Source of the DNA: Nelumbo lutea
Lineage: Eukaryota > Streptophyta > Magnoliopsida > Proteales > Nelumbonaceae
Direction of reading: 5' to 3'
Length of the DNA: 64,000 nt
Assembly (NCBI GenBank): GCA_022828595.1
Contig: JAKGHH010000006.1
Coordinates: forward strand, 11,098,633-11,162,632
Part shown: positions 45,903-59,021 of the stretch, one piece after another
How positions within the stretch are numbered: position 1 is the first letter of the stretch
Layout of the letters: every line of letters begins with the position of its first letter
Program-made: the position numbers and the translations under genes
Notes under the pieces: model-generated
Databases searched by the model: none
Told to the model about the DNA's origin: nothing
The model's input: the letters and a program-made list of their open reading frames with translations, nothing else

Positions 45903-47555
45903 TGCTTTGCATATGGAATTATAGATGATGATACAATATATCCAATTTTCTTTTTATAAACTTTATGTATTTATTTTTTATTTTTTATTGTTAATCGGAT
46001 GCATATTACAAAATCCAAATATGATTACATAAACACCTCATGCAAATATTTGATAATTAGATCGAGTTGAGAAGTTTCAAGTATTATTGACGGGTCTACC
46101 TGCTTGGCTAGATTATTCTTTTTTGTAATGTTTTATCTTTTTTTCTTTTGTCCACTTATTAAAAAATGTAAGATTTAAATAGAAGGAATTGAATGATGTG
46201 AAAAGTAGTAGTTCAATTTAAAATTTAAACTTTTCAATAAATAGACTAAATACAAAAATGAGTGTTTTAGTCATTGTTTTAAAAGTTAGACCAGATCGGA
46301 CGGTCTGACTGGTTGGCTCGGGAACCGGTCAAGTTAGTGATTTCGTTTTGGGCCTGAATCATTATTTTACAAAAAAAAAAAAAACGTTGAAATGGTAAGA
46401 GAATTGTTGACCCTGATGGTTTAACTATTAAAATGTTCTACCCGATTAACGGTTCTCGGGTTTCATTCAAACTAATTCTAAATTTTTTATTTATTTTAAA
46501 ATAGAAATTAAAAAGTAAAAAAATTAAAAAAGAAACTTTCATATCTCATTATCTTGTTTGGTTATTCCCAATGACCAAAATTAGTAGTGTTTTTAGTTGT
46601 TCTATTTTGATTTTGAGATTCTTTTTAAGTTGTAATAGTAAAAAAAATGCAATTCCACTTAAGAAATTGAAAAATCGATGCAAGAAATGAGATATTAAAC
46701 ACCGATTTTATAAAAGAAATCTGAGATACATTAACGAAGCAAACGATATGGGATTTGAGAGAGATTTAGAGATATGTAAGAAGAAGGCAAACATTGTTGT
46801 AGTAGTAGTGATGAGGAGCATGGAGATAGACGTTGACAGTGGTTTCTTCTTTCTAGGGCAAACGACTTCCTTCTTCTTCTTCTTCTTCTTTCATTTTTAT
46901 TCCTCACTTCTCAGTTTTAACCAGTTGCCTCATTCTCAAAGTTTACACTCCCATCTCATAATAATGTATATATATGGTGGACTCTAACCTAATCCTAATC
47001 TAACGGTCAAAATAAAAAGTACATTATATTTTACATCTTACTAGTTTGACCCATTCAAACTAGATGGTTGAACCGAAAGCCAATGGTTCCATTTCTTGGT
47101 TGTTTTTTAAAATTCTGATTTTAGTCAAAAGAAAGTTCCACAATCTTATTCATATTTTTAATAGTAGTGTAAATATAGAATTATAAATAATTCTGATATG
47201 TTACACTTACTCTGATTTTACAATTCTGATTTTTCTATAATTTTTTGTATTTTTGTGTGTAAAAGTAATTCTGATATGTTACACTTTCTTTAATATGATA
47301 AATACATGCATACAAGTGCCTCAATGCTTTTTTTGTTTTTTGCAAAATTTATGTATTTTTCATTTATGCATTTTTATACTTTATTAATTTTTATGACTTT
47401 AAAGGTTAACACATTTAACCCAAAAGTTGAACTATTTATTATTAATTTTTATATTTCGTTTTTTGTTAGATCTAAATTATGTATTTTATTTTCATTATTA
47501 ATAAAAAAATTCTTGTTTTTTACACTCATTTTTTAATTTGATTAATAAAAATATA
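45903..47555. other. Interval between the D1 repeats
   Basis: 1.65 kb of AT-rich DNA. At 46273 a CATTGTTTTAAAAGTTAGACC stretch with GGACGGTCTGACTGG and GGGAACCGGTC resembles the left end of the hAT-type elements seen at 49768 and 53445; its right end may be near 47100. A CTTCTT run is at 46871-46889. No gene recognised. Confidence 0.45.
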
Positions 47556-48079
47556 ATAAATGTGTATACTTTTTCTACATTTTTTATAATTTTTTATATT
47601 TATTTCTATTTTGAAAATTTTATTATCTAACTATGACTTCATGGGTTGATCAATTTGATTCGGATGTTGAATTTCTTAGTCACCACTTAGATAAAGAATG
47701 ATTTTGTTTTTGAGTCAGTTTTAAAATATATCATTTTATATTGTTAAAAATATTGATATAGACATAATTAGTAGCATTTATTAGTGAAAAATGACTTAAA
47801 CAATATAAAATTTAATAAGAAAAAAATGAGATATTTAATACCTTAAGTATAAGACTTAATGAGAGGGGATTAAATGAGACGGAAAGTAATAATTGAAGTA
47901 ACATTTTCAACACTTACAATTAGAGATAGATTAAATATACAAATATAGTTATTTTATTAGCCATGAAAACTATAATAAAATGATTTTTCTACCCTTTCTC
48001 AAAGAAAGAAATAGAGAGTAATTTTAGTCGAAAAAAAGTTTTACCACTACATCCACACTTTTATGTATAGTATAGATAT
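47556..48079. repeat. Long direct repeat D1, copy 2
   Basis: See copy 1. Ends near ATGTATAGTATAGATATGG, where copy 1 ends ATATATAACTAGTGTATAGG. Confidence 0.75.
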
Positions 48080-48151
48080 GGCAGAGGATGGTAGAGGTCT
48101 AGATCCCAACTTTTGTTGTGGCTTGTGAGATGGATAGTGGTGATTCCACGT

Positions 48152-48687
48152 TAGGGATGGCAATTTCCCCTATAAAACTGGGGCCCCGCTCCACCTTGAA
48201 CGGAACGGGTTTTCCTTGACCCTAAACAAGGACAGGGAGGGGACGGGGAAAATAATTTTTTCCGAACTGGGTATGGGGCGGGGATGGGTTTTGTATATAA
48301 TTCCTCAAACCCGCCTCAGACCCGAAGGTAAATTTGTAAAATATCTCTAGGTTTAATATTGATATTTAAAATATATCTAAGTTTTCCCTAAAATTTTAAA
48401 ATCCTAGGATGCCATAATTTTACTTTCGAATTATCCTTAAATTATTATAATTCAATTCTAAAATACCCCTAATTCTTATATCCTATGTATAAATTATTCA
48501 TAAAATAGATAATTTTTAAGTTATTGCCTTGGAGCAAGGAAAATTCGGGGATTCCCCGTTCCTGATGGGAAATGGATGCCCTACCCCGCTACTGGGGATG
48601 GGACGGGTAAGGGGCAAGGTATCGTGACTTTGGGGTGGGAACAGGAAGGGGGTGCCCCGCACTAAACCCACCCCATTGCCATTCTTA
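48152..48687. mobile_element. hAT-type MITE (GGATGGCAAT ends)
   Basis: 536 bp. Left end TAGGGATGGCAATTTCCCC; complement of right end TAAGAATGGCAATGGGGTGG. Flanks TTCCACGT and TGCCAGGT agree at 6 of 8. Subterminal G-runs (CGGGGAT, GGGGCGGGGATGGG) and C-runs mirror each other around an AT-rich core. Confidence 0.7.
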
Positions 48688-49767
48688 TGCCAGGTGTCCA
48701 TTGTCATTGCATCACATGTGGTTCAGCTTGGCAAGATGTGCTTTTACCAAGTTGGGCTTTAATGGAGGTCGTGTGGCACTTCGGAGAGAATTGAGGTCTA
48801 CAGTTTACTTTGCCACATGTCAGGATTTTACTGGTGATCAATTCTACCTGTATCAAATATCATGTGGGTGGTTGAGGGATGAGGTTACCTTCTTTATAAT
48901 AATACTGGTTAGATAAATCGAAGTGGAAGTAGCCTACACTCCATAGCGGTTGTTACTCTTTTAAGTAAAGAGAACAACATCACATCAATAACTCTTTTCT
49001 TATTGAAACGATAATAGCTGAATTCAAAACTACACCACCGCTAGACAATTCATAAAATCACCTTTAGAAAAACATGGATCAGTAAACATATATTAATTAA
49101 ATTAACTGTATATATACTTGCATGGTTGTCTTCAGCAATTAATCCAACTGGGATGATCGATTGGCTATATATCTTGGTTAAACCGACTCTCTTGGACCTC
49201 TCTAATTTTATGTGATTTTAGTTTCTTCTTTGAATTCATTTTCATGAGTTTAGTAGCTCTTAAGTATTAACAAGGGTTCAAAACAAATCCAAAGCTTTTG
49301 CACCAGACTAATCAAACTTGGTATTGTTTGTTCAAGGCTTCTTTGTAATGTTGTCCTTGTTTCATATAGTTTGGATATTCCCAATGCACGCCTATAGTGT
49401 CCCGTCCCGTGTGTATGATGTAGTAACAGTTCGTGGAAAGGAGGTAGAGCTCAAAGCCTCAAAACAAACTATTCATTAAACAGAAATAAATTCTTACAGC
49501 ATCAACAAGCCAGATAGGAGGTGAGATCAACCAGAATTCAGAATAAAATGATTTATCTGTCTGATTAACGTTTTAAAAATGGGAGAATGATTGATACAAG
49601 GGGATGAATCCACCTATAACCAAAACCGCTTTGGTCATCAGTTTCTGGGTCATTGAATAGATCAACGATTTGACTGTTTGAGTCAGTGGGTTAATGACCA
49701 AGTCAATGGTATTAAGTAAGATAGCGGTTTAGGGTCAAAATGGACCGATACCCTGGTTGGTTTCCGG
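48688..49767. other. Spacer; partly an older CGACC-rich element
   Basis: 48688-49560 shows no gene. From about 49640 to 49767 and again after 50031 there are GGTCAATGG / GACCAAGTCAATGG motifs resembling an older hAT-type element into which the next one inserted. Confidence 0.4.
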
Positions 49768-50031
49768 CATGGTTTTTAAAATCGACCCAATGACTGAACC
49801 GGTCAGGGGTCCGGTTATCGGGTTGAACAGTCTGACCATTCGAATCGAACGTTCGGACCATTTTGACAAAAAAATAAAAAAACGATCAAAATCGTTTGAA
49901 CGATTAACCGCCTAATTCAGCGATTCACTGACCAAAATCAACGGTTTTAGGGGGAAATTCAATTTTTAGAAAAAACGGAACTAATCACCTGACTGATTCT
50001 TAGTTTTTCTGGTCTGATTTTGAAAACCATG
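49768..50031. mobile_element. hAT-type MITE (CATGGTTTT ends)
   Basis: 264 bp. Left CATGGTTTTTAAAATCGACC, complement of right CATGGTTTTCAAAATCAGAC. Flanks GTTTCCGG and ATTTTCGG agree at 6 of 8. Interior with CCGGTCAGGGGTCCGG and AACGATTAACCG. Same family as 53445-53693. Confidence 0.75.
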
Positions 50032-52784
50032 ATTTTCGGGCTGAATGGTCTGATCATCCGGGTCAATGGCACTAAAAAACCATGTGTCTGATGTATTGAC
50101 ACCATGGGCCTTTTATGCAATAGATTTTTACCGAACTAGAATGCTGTAGGGGAGTTGTATGATAGAGCTCATCAGCGATCAATTGTAATTAATGGTTTTA
50201 TACCAGGGAAGGGGGACAAACAGACAGAGTTGTTGTCCAGCATTTTAACCTTTGGAGATTGGAAGGTACCCCAGCTTGTTGTCCTCCTCAGGTGGATGCG
50301 TCCTTTTCTACTGTTGGGATATCCCTTGGAATTCAAAAGCCGACTCATTTGACGATAGTTTTGGCATTACTTGTATTTATTTTTAAGTTATGATCAGTTC
50401 AAGACATAACTTAAGATATACAATCAAGTAATTTTTAGTCATTATTAAAAAAAATTAATTTTATTGGTTATTAGAGGGCATTCTTTTTTTGGATTTTGAG
50501 AGGGGGAAAGTTGGTCAATGGGATTTTGATTCTCATTGATAAAAAATCTTATGTTTTTTTTTTTTTTCAGATTTATGTGGGGATTAGGGAAAGTATATTT
50601 TTCCGGGTAAGTGATACCCATCTCTTAGGTGGGTAAATAACTTTTCCACCTAGGAGGAAGTTGCCAATATTTGAATGGAACAAAAATGCCCATTTTAATA
50701 ATGATTTTTTATGGATAAAATGGTCATTGCCTTGTTTACATGAGAAATAAAAGAACATGGATAAATACATTTACCCGAATAAATGTTTCCCAAAAAAAAT
50801 TTACCACCTAGATAAATAACACCGAAAAACGAACGGGCCTAGAGGTCATTAATTATAAATAACTTATACATTTCTCTTACAACTTTCATTTGTATACTTA
50901 GGCTGACGTATAAAAATTTGATTTTTTGGTGTAACAAATATCTGTTTATAACTGTGATTTGGTGCTTAAATTTACAAAAAAATAACAACTGATATTATGA
51001 GCCTCTTGCATATTGAGGGTTATAATATGCAACCAAAGTCAGTTCTTCAACACGTTCTTCTCATTCTATATATATAATGGCTACTTAATTTATTTTTGAA
51101 AATTAGTAATGACAAGGCATGTCATGAGTACAAAGTCACAGGTGGGTTATGGTTTAGGGAAAGGGATCGAACATGAGACAAAACTTTTCACAATCATATT
51201 GGTGTTAGGTATCGCATATGACAAATGCATTATATGTTACGAGTGATGCCTAGAATTCATTCTGATTTCAGAAATATTCTTCCCCTGTAAAGAAGCCCGG
51301 CCCCTTACAGCAAGAAGCTAATAACGTTTTTCTATAATATTTCTTTTGCTTTTCTTTACATTCTGTTCACACATATTTGGTATATATTTGTAAAAAAAAA
51401 AACTTTACATTATATGTTATAAGGTATTTGTTAAGGGTTTTCCCTTTATTATGTTTGGTTTGAAGGAAAAAGATAGAAAAAGGAAGGGAATTAGGGAAAA
51501 ATAGGGAAACCTTTACAAACCTAGCTTTCCCTTCTTTTTCCTACTTTTTCTCTTTATAGAAGGCAAAATGGAGACAAGATTTTTGTACCAACTATGAATA
51601 ATTGGGAGTAGGGCTGTCTGTCTTGAGTTGAAGGAATTGTTTCATTAAAAAAAGGAACCTTTTGTAGACATGAAACTTGATTGTTTGCTAATAATAAAGA
51701 TTGTTAATTATGTAAATATATGGAGATATATCAATGAATAAAATGTTAACCAAATCAAATTGGGCATATCTGAAACTGGTGAAATTAAATTGGAAACAGA
51801 TCTATTTTACAACATTGGAATATTTTTTTTGCAATACTTGCTTAATTAATTACATGGGATCTTTTGAGTCCAAATCTGCGACTAATACAGCATTCAATGA
51901 ATTGGATTTGCTCCTCACATAGTGCGCCTCACACCATTCTCAGCATATTACAATCCTGATCTTCCTATAGATTACAAAATTAAGTACAAAAGATGTTCTC
52001 AATGCACAGCTGAAAACACCATAAGATTTGTGTGAGGAGTATGTCCAGATTCGAATTCAACATTTAATACATAATCACTCATTGAAACATGATTTGCCAT
52101 ATCAAAAGTACAACGCCATCAATGACTAATTGGAAACATGTTTAAGATGGACTATAAATCATGTTAGAAGCTAGTTGGTAGCAACAAAGACACTTTTATC
52201 TTTATTACTAACAATAATTATAGCCCGAGTTTGGTTGTGCTCCCCACAAAGCCTGCCGCATACCATGCCTAAGGCACAGCGTGGGTCTCACAATCTCTTT
52301 ATTTTTAGTCTAATAGAGAATGATCCCTTACTAAGTATGGGGTAATTAAATGTATGTATAATTTAGTTATTAAAAATTAAATTTAAAAATAAAAATTAAT
52401 ATGGGTCTTGCATCTTTGTAATTGATAATCTATTCTGACTTATTTTATTTGAAACCCATTATTAATTTGATTTAAGATATTAAACGAGCTTTTATTGGTA
52501 AACAATAGCCCATTTTATTTGTTATTTACTATTTATCTAATAAATTTATTTTGAGATATTTATTTTTAAAAGTTAAATTTGGTTGCTTCCTAAAATTTAA
52601 ATCAAGTTTGTAATTAATAAAGTGTTTTCTTTTTGAAAAAATATCATTTAAGATAATACTTTAATGGGTCTCACCATTTGTATTTAATAGAATATGAATA
52701 AACATGTGTTAAGCTAATAAATGTCTATTAAGAATGCTTATGAGTGAAACTAACCATTTTTTGAATCTTATTTATTGAATTAAT
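50032..52784. other. AT-rich spacer, nothing recognised
   Basis: Homopolymer runs (T at 50556-50568, A at 51391-51400) and short open frames without recognisable motifs. No RNA gene or element boundary was seen. Confidence 0.5.
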
Positions 52785-53444
52785 AGGATGGCACGTGTCT
52801 AAATGGGGGTAGTGGGTTGTGAGTTTTAGTAGCAATTTCTCAGAAAATGTCACATGTTTAACTTTCTAGAAAAATGAGAAAGCCACATGTCTGAATGGTG
52901 GGGGGATATAGGTTGTAGTGGACTGTAGGCTTTAGTAGGAATTTCTCAGAAATTGCAAGTGTATAGTTTTCCAAAAAATGAGAAGGCCACTTGTTTGAAT
53001 GATAGTAGTGGATTGTGGGCTTTAACAACAAATTTTCAGAAAATGTCATGTGTCTAGATTTCCGGAAAGTGACAACGCCACCTGTTTGAATGGTGGTAGC
53101 AACTTCTCAGAAAAGACCACATGTTTAGACTTTCGAGAAAAAATGATAATGCCACATGTAATGGTGGGGGGCTGTAGCCTAAAGACCTTCCTCTATATAT
53201 CATGGAAGTGAAATTTTAGTGTGTAAATTAATACGAGAGATATATGAGAAACCTTATCACTAAATTATAATCAACTTCTCAAAAAATGCCACATGTCTAG
53301 ATTTTTAGAGAAAAAATAAGAATGTCACGTGTAATGGTGGGGGGCTGTAGCCTAAAGACTTTCCTCTAAATATCATGGAAGTGGAATTTTAGTGTGTAAA
53401 GTAATACGAGAGATATATGGGAAACCTTATCACTAAATTATAAT
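52785..53444. repeat. Minisatellite-like tandem array
   Basis: First part (52785-53083): loosely repeated units of about 90-110 bp based on TTCTCAGAAAATGYCACATG, TTTCNAGAAAA and GCCACATGTNTGAATGGTGG. Second part: a unit of about 175-185 bp present twice, from about 53090 and from 53272, each running from CAACTTCTCARAAAA through GGTGGGGGGCTGTAGCCTAA and ACGAGAGATATATG to CACTAAATTATAATC. The two copies of the second unit are about 93 percent alike by eye. Confidence 0.8.
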
Positions 53445-53693
53445 CATGGTTTTCAAAACTGGATTGGACTGGATGGTTGGACCGAAAAAACTGGGTGACC
53501 GGTTCCATTTTACCTTAGAACTGTTATTTTTCCAAAAACCATTGATTTAGTCTGCAAACTGCTTTCTTGGGTGGTCAAATTGTCAAACGGTTTTTTACTT
53601 TTTAATTTTTTGTCGGGTTCGTCCAGTTCCAATGGTGAGACTATTTGACCTCTGAACCCCGATTAGTTGTCCCATTTGGTTTTAAAAACCTTG
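53445..53693. mobile_element. hAT-type MITE (CATGGTTTT ends), at the end of the tandem array
   Basis: 249 bp. Left CATGGTTTTCAAAACTGGAT, complement of right CAAGGTTTTTAAAACCAAAT. Flanks ATTATAAT (53437-53444) and ATTAAAAT (53694-53701) agree at 7 of 8. Confidence 0.8.
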
Positions 53694-53699
53694 ATTAAA

Positions 53700-54440
53700 A
53701 TAGTTGAAGAAGAAAATAATCAAACTAGACAAATATAGTATTAGTGGAGAGAGAGATTCTAATCTAAACTCCTGCAGTCCTGCCGGCAAGACTGATTGCA
53801 GATTCCGAAGTGAGTATATCTCTGTGATCAAACGATAGAGTTCGCACCAACTCGATTCGACCAAGTAAGTTATCTTCAACTTGAACACCGAGACTTGACG
53901 ATATCGATTCAAGGGTTCCTCTTGGATCGTTATGTCCCAAAGAATATTCCTCCTTTTAATGTTTAGACAAACCATGCATTGCTGAAACACTTTGTTCGTC
54001 CTTCGTCAAAGAATTATTGATGATGAACCTGGAAAAAGCTGCAGCTATCACGATAATCGGGACTTTTTCATGGCGAAAGACAGCTGATACATTTGCCTCA
54101 ACTCAAGACTAACCGGATGCGAGGACACTTGTCCAGATTGATCAGAGTTACCTTCTTCACTGTGAAACACTTCCAAGAGAAATCACTGGTTTCACTGGTT
54201 GATCGGTGGGTCCCCTACTGCCCTGATAGACGACGATAGCTGTCTTCTATCTGACTCTGACCAACTTTGGCATCAAATGGATCGCTAGCTGCGGGGTGAG
54301 CGTTTATTGATTGCATCCATCCATAACTAATCAAAGAGATTACACCAAGAAAGTTATCTGCATGGCAGAAATTAATGGCGACGAGAGAATACGGCAGACA
54401 AATGAGGGAATGATATAAAAGCAAACCCAGAAGCATGTCT
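53700..54440 (-). other. Unassigned minus-strand reading frames, possible gene remnant
   Basis: Two frames, 54436-54215 (starts MLLGLLLYHSLICLPYSLVA, a hydrophobic N-terminus, later SINAHPAASDPFDAKVG) and 53990-53682 (YRLITEIYSLRNLQSVLPAG). Base composition here is more balanced than in the neighbours, as in coding DNA. I do not recognise a family; it could be a decayed exon series of a cellular gene. Confidence 0.3.
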
Positions 54441-54706
54441 CAATCATCAAATTATATATAAATTAAAGCAAGGGAACGAACGAAACCGATGAAATCCATT
54501 TGTACAGCTAAGTGGAGCTTACAGTTGAGCAGGTGTACCTTCTTATTCTCTTCGAGGAAGAAACCAGCCTAAAGGGTACATATGGTGTCGTTGTTGCTAA
54601 TTTTTTCCAATCGAGGATTAACATTTCTGTCATCCATGAAAGGAAAAACTATTTCTTATTTAGCTCGAGAATCGAACTTGGATTGGAGCCCGTATTATTC
54701 GATTAG

Positions 54707-57500
54707 AGCTTGATTAGTTTATTATGTGAGGTTTTCAGTTCTCATGACTACCTTTCTCCTTTCATATTTCGCTGGATGTGTTTACTCACTGCGAGAAAAA
54801 GTAATGGAACAAACGTAGAGGATTCGAGGTGAATCGATCCTGTTATCTCAGCTTATCTTAGGTTTAGTTTGGAAAGAGTATAAATATAAATATTTACACA
54901 GCAAATACAACGTTTAAAAATATAATGCACATGGTTTGTATTTATTTAAAAATATAAATGTACAAATGCAAATATGCACCATGTACATTATATTTATAAA
55001 TCTTGCATTTGAACTGATCATATTTGTATTTATATTCTTCTCAAACTGAGCACACATACAAATTTGTAATGTGCAAAGCTTATATATTGTACTAGATCCA
55101 TGCATAAGAGTATACAATTGTTTTTTATTTTAACTTTATAATAATCGATTCGATAGAATTCAATATGAGCTTATCGTTTTTCTAGTATTTTCTGTTCGAC
55201 TTTGGTTCAGCAACTTTTCAATCCGACCAAGTTAGGTCAGTTTCGGTCTGCTCATTTGTAAACCGACCAAAACTGAACTAACCCAACCATATATATATTA
55301 ACATTTTTATTTTAAATATGATTTTTTAATACGAAAAGTGGGAAAGTTCCCATATTTCTTAGTCTGAAATATTTTATATAATAAATTTAATTCTTTTTAA
55401 TTTATTTTTTAATAATATCACTATAATTTATAAAATTTAATTTCAATTTTTAAGCTTAAATCTTTTGAACAAATAAACCAAATCGAAAATAGACCCAAAC
55501 CGATACAACCTAAATTGGCAGGTTGTCACTAATGGTCAATTAGTTTTAGGTGACAAACTCTCGACCTGATCAAGTCAATTTGGTAGGAAAAATAGCCAAC
55601 AACCGAACTGAATCAATCCATGAACACTCCTAATTTTAGCTAAATTAATAGTTTAATCTCTAATAATTATTGAAAATTTATAGAAAAAATACACAATTAT
55701 TGAAATTAAATTTCTAATGAAGATACAATAATTAAAAAATACAATAAAAATAAAAAATATATTAAATTAGTCAATAAATAGTGTAATCTCAAATAATAGT
55801 TTAATCTCTAATAAATATTAATCAATAAATTATAAAAATATATAATTACTAAAAATAAATTTATAACAAAAATACAATAAGTTAAATAATAGTTGTTTAG
55901 TCTCTAATAATTACTGACAATTTTCTGTTAAATAAAAAATAGAGTTATAAATAATGATTGAAAATGTAAAAATGCAATAAATAATTACTGAAAATAAAAT
56001 AAATATTAATTTTAGTACATATAAATATATAATGAATATACAATATTATCATAAAATTATTACTATATATATTAATTTTTTTGAAAGTTATTTTCTATAA
56101 TTATTAATTGATATAAGTGAAATTAGTTATTCACAATATTATTTAGTTATTTAAATAATATTTTTATTTAAAATTTTAAAACATTAATTATTTATTGAAT
56201 TTAATAATCTGAAAATTTATAATTAGTACTATTAGTACGTAATTCGTTATTAATTTTGTAAAATATTAATTTTTTATTAAGATGAATATTTTGAAATCTA
56301 CTATAATTATTTTTCTACTTTAAGAAAATTCTTAAATTTATTACATGATTTCGTTATTTTAACTATTTAAAATTTAGTCATGTTAAATATTTCATAATTG
56401 AAATATTTAAATAATATGTAAGGTATTTAAAAATTTTCGTTGTTTGAAATTTATTTATTTTAAAATTATTACATAATATTAAATATTTTGTTAGATAATT
56501 ATTTATCTATTTTTAATCTTTTTTATTTAAGATATTTATTTTTTGAAATATTTAAATAGTATTTTATTTTTATTGTTAATTTTTTATTATTTGAATAGCA
56601 TTTAAATTGAATAATTCATAAAGTTATATTTTATATTGTTACTACATATTTTCATGATGAATTTTGTAAAAATATAGAATTAATAATAATATGAATATTA
56701 TTAAATTTATTATAATTAATTTTTGTGTTTTGAATAAATATTTTAAAGTTTACATAATTTTGGTATAATGTTTAAATAATTATGAAATTTTTTAATTGAA
56801 ACTTTATTTATATAGATGTAGATAAAAAGTGGGGGAGAGTATAGATAGGAATTAGAGATAAATAGGAGTTAGATATAATTAAGGAGATAAATAGGAATAA
56901 GAGACAATTTAGGAGAAAGTGGTACCACTTGGCTAAACATTAGAAAAGCATATCCCTCTTTCATTATGGTTGTTAGAAATAGTTATGCTTATGTTATTTT
57001 TTTATTAGTTTAATAGATAATTATGTAGGATTTAAAAAAAAAAAAAAAGAAATTAGGAAATGAGGTTTGGAGCAATGAGAGGCATAGTGAAGTCACTAAC
57101 GTGGACTGTTTTTCTATATATATAAACTTATATTTGCACTATACATATTTATATTTGTATTGTTCCTAAACTAAGACTTAGTGACAAATACAGGCTCTAA
57201 CGTTATATTTATATTTGTACATATGTATTGTACTTATTACTATAATCACGTTACTCATACCTCTAACGTTAAAAATAAAAAGAACAGAGTAGATAATTGC
57301 AGGGAATTCTGAAGGAAAGATAATGACCCAACAGGCCCAGTACAAAAGATTGCTATACGAAACAGAGGGGGAGTATCAATCCCATTCATTTACTGGTGTA
57401 GCTTGGCTTAGTTAAACGGTGAGAAGCAGCGTTCTCCATTCAATTAATAAAGGCAAGAAAAAAAAAAAGAAAAGATTTAATCAAATCATGGGCATTAAAC
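54707..57500. other. Strongly AT-rich spacer
   Basis: 55640-56800 is almost pure A/T with TAAAATATT-like runs. About 55190-55634 holds AACCGACC / GACCAAG motifs and the end CATGAACACTCCTA, related to the right end of the element at 33775-34314. TATATTTATATTTGTA repeats occur at 54890-55100 and 57110-57240. No gene seen. Confidence 0.5.
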
Positions 57501-57504
57501 ACAT

Positions 57505-57610
57505 GAAATCAGATTCTGTCTTCCCCAAATCCGTCTTCACGCCGTTTTCGCAGCCCTTGCAGCCGTGCATTGGAAATATCTCCCATAAATAAAACATGAG
57601 AGAATGACCT
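57505..57610. repeat. MITE family M1, copy 2 (half element)
   Basis: CAGATTCTGTCTTCCCCAAA, CCGTCTTCACGCCG, GCAGCCGTGCATTGGAAATA and CTCCCATAAATAAAACATG follow the order of one arm plus loop of the foldback at 9777-9924. The second arm is missing. Confidence 0.6.
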
Positions 57611-58227
57611 ATCAACTCAGGGTCAGAATTTGTAGGCTCAAAGTACTGTTGGTATAGATGCCAATCGGAATTGATATCAATTCACGGGCGGGCATTGGTG
57701 CATATGTGGGTTGTGGTCCTTTTGAATGTTTATAGCTCTGCAGCATAAATTAGAAATCTGTATTGGGAAAATCCGTACTTCTTCGTAAAAACATCCAAGC
57801 TAAGTACAGAGTCGTAGTAGCTGTAAGAACAGATTTTGTAAGAATGAAATCTAAATTCTCTAACACAAATAAAAAAAGAAAAACTAATTTCACAAGTGAT
57901 ATTAGCTGCCTGATGGTTGGCCGCATTGATGAGGATTTCAATATCCGGCTCAACCAAAATTTTCTTCCTGTGAAGATGTTAGGCCAACCTTACTCATTCT
58001 AACAATGTTGCTGCTTCAGAGAAAACCAGAGATCTAAGTATATCGCTGCCAAAAAGAATCCACCCTCATCTGCCATGATAAACACCACATCCAGCATAAA
58101 TCTCCCCCCTTTGAAAGCTTGTTAGGGTTGAACTTGAACTGCTCCTTGGGAAAGCTCCATGATTCTAACATGAGCAAACATACGTGATTTGCATGGGAGC
58201 TAGTCCTGCCTCTACTACTGCTTGGAG

Positions 58228-58621
58228 TACGGGTGTCAAATAGAATGGGTTTGGTCCAACCCGACCCAGTCCAATGTGAGTCCATTACAAATGGATCAGG
58301 TCCAATTCAATCCAATAATTTTTTGGACCATTTTGGATCGGTCCAATTCAATGTCTGGACTGTTCAATCTGTTCAAATTGGTTTTAATCCAAACTCAATC
58401 CATTGATACCTACATTTTTATCTATCAATGGACCAGATATTGGCTTAATTCAGCCCAATCCAATATAAATTTATTATGGATGGACCAGGTCCAATCCAAT
58501 CTAATAAATATTTTGGACTGGACTCATCCAATTCAATATGTCTTATTGGTCCGTCCAATCTGTCCAAATTGATTTTGGACTGGTCGGGATCCAATCCAAA
58601 GCTGGTCCATTGACACCCTTA
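58228..58621. mobile_element. hAT-type MITE (GGGTGTCAA ends)
   Basis: 394 bp. Left TACGGGTGTCAAATAGAATG, complement of right TAAGGGTGTCAATGGACCAG. Flanks contain CTTGGAG and CTTGGGAG, a decayed duplication. The interior repeats TCCAATCCAA / GGTCCAATTCAAT many times in both orientations. Confidence 0.7.
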
Positions 58622-58675
58622 CTTGGGAGGGTGCACACTATCTCCTTCATGGAGCTGTCCGTCTCCACTAGTTGC

Positions 58676-59021
58676 TAAGGGTACAAGTCAGGCAGGCTTG
58701 GGTTGAGAATTTGTCTAAACTTGAATCGGCCCGGCCCAAAAGACTGGGCTCGATGCTATGTAAATTCTTCAAGTCGGGTGCTGGATATGCATCTGTATTA
58801 ATTTGATGAACAAAGGCACATCACTCCTTCCATATAACAAGAAAATAGAGCAAAATGCATGCAAAGAAGATGAATATCTTCTTTGGAGCACAACTGAGAT
58901 TTGGGTGCAACTTAGATGGGCTCAGGTTGGGCTTTTGTCAAAATTTGAATGGGTCCAGCCTGAAGGTCCAATCCTTGAGCAATGTAAAATACTAACTTGG
59001 GCCAACCTAAGTTGCACTCCT
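58676..59021. mobile_element. Probable hAT-type MITE
   Basis: Left TAAGGGTACAAGTCAGGC, complement of right TTAGGAGTGCAACTTAGGTT; subterminal CTTGGGTTG and GGGCCAACC-type units mirror each other. No clear target duplication. Confidence 0.5.
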
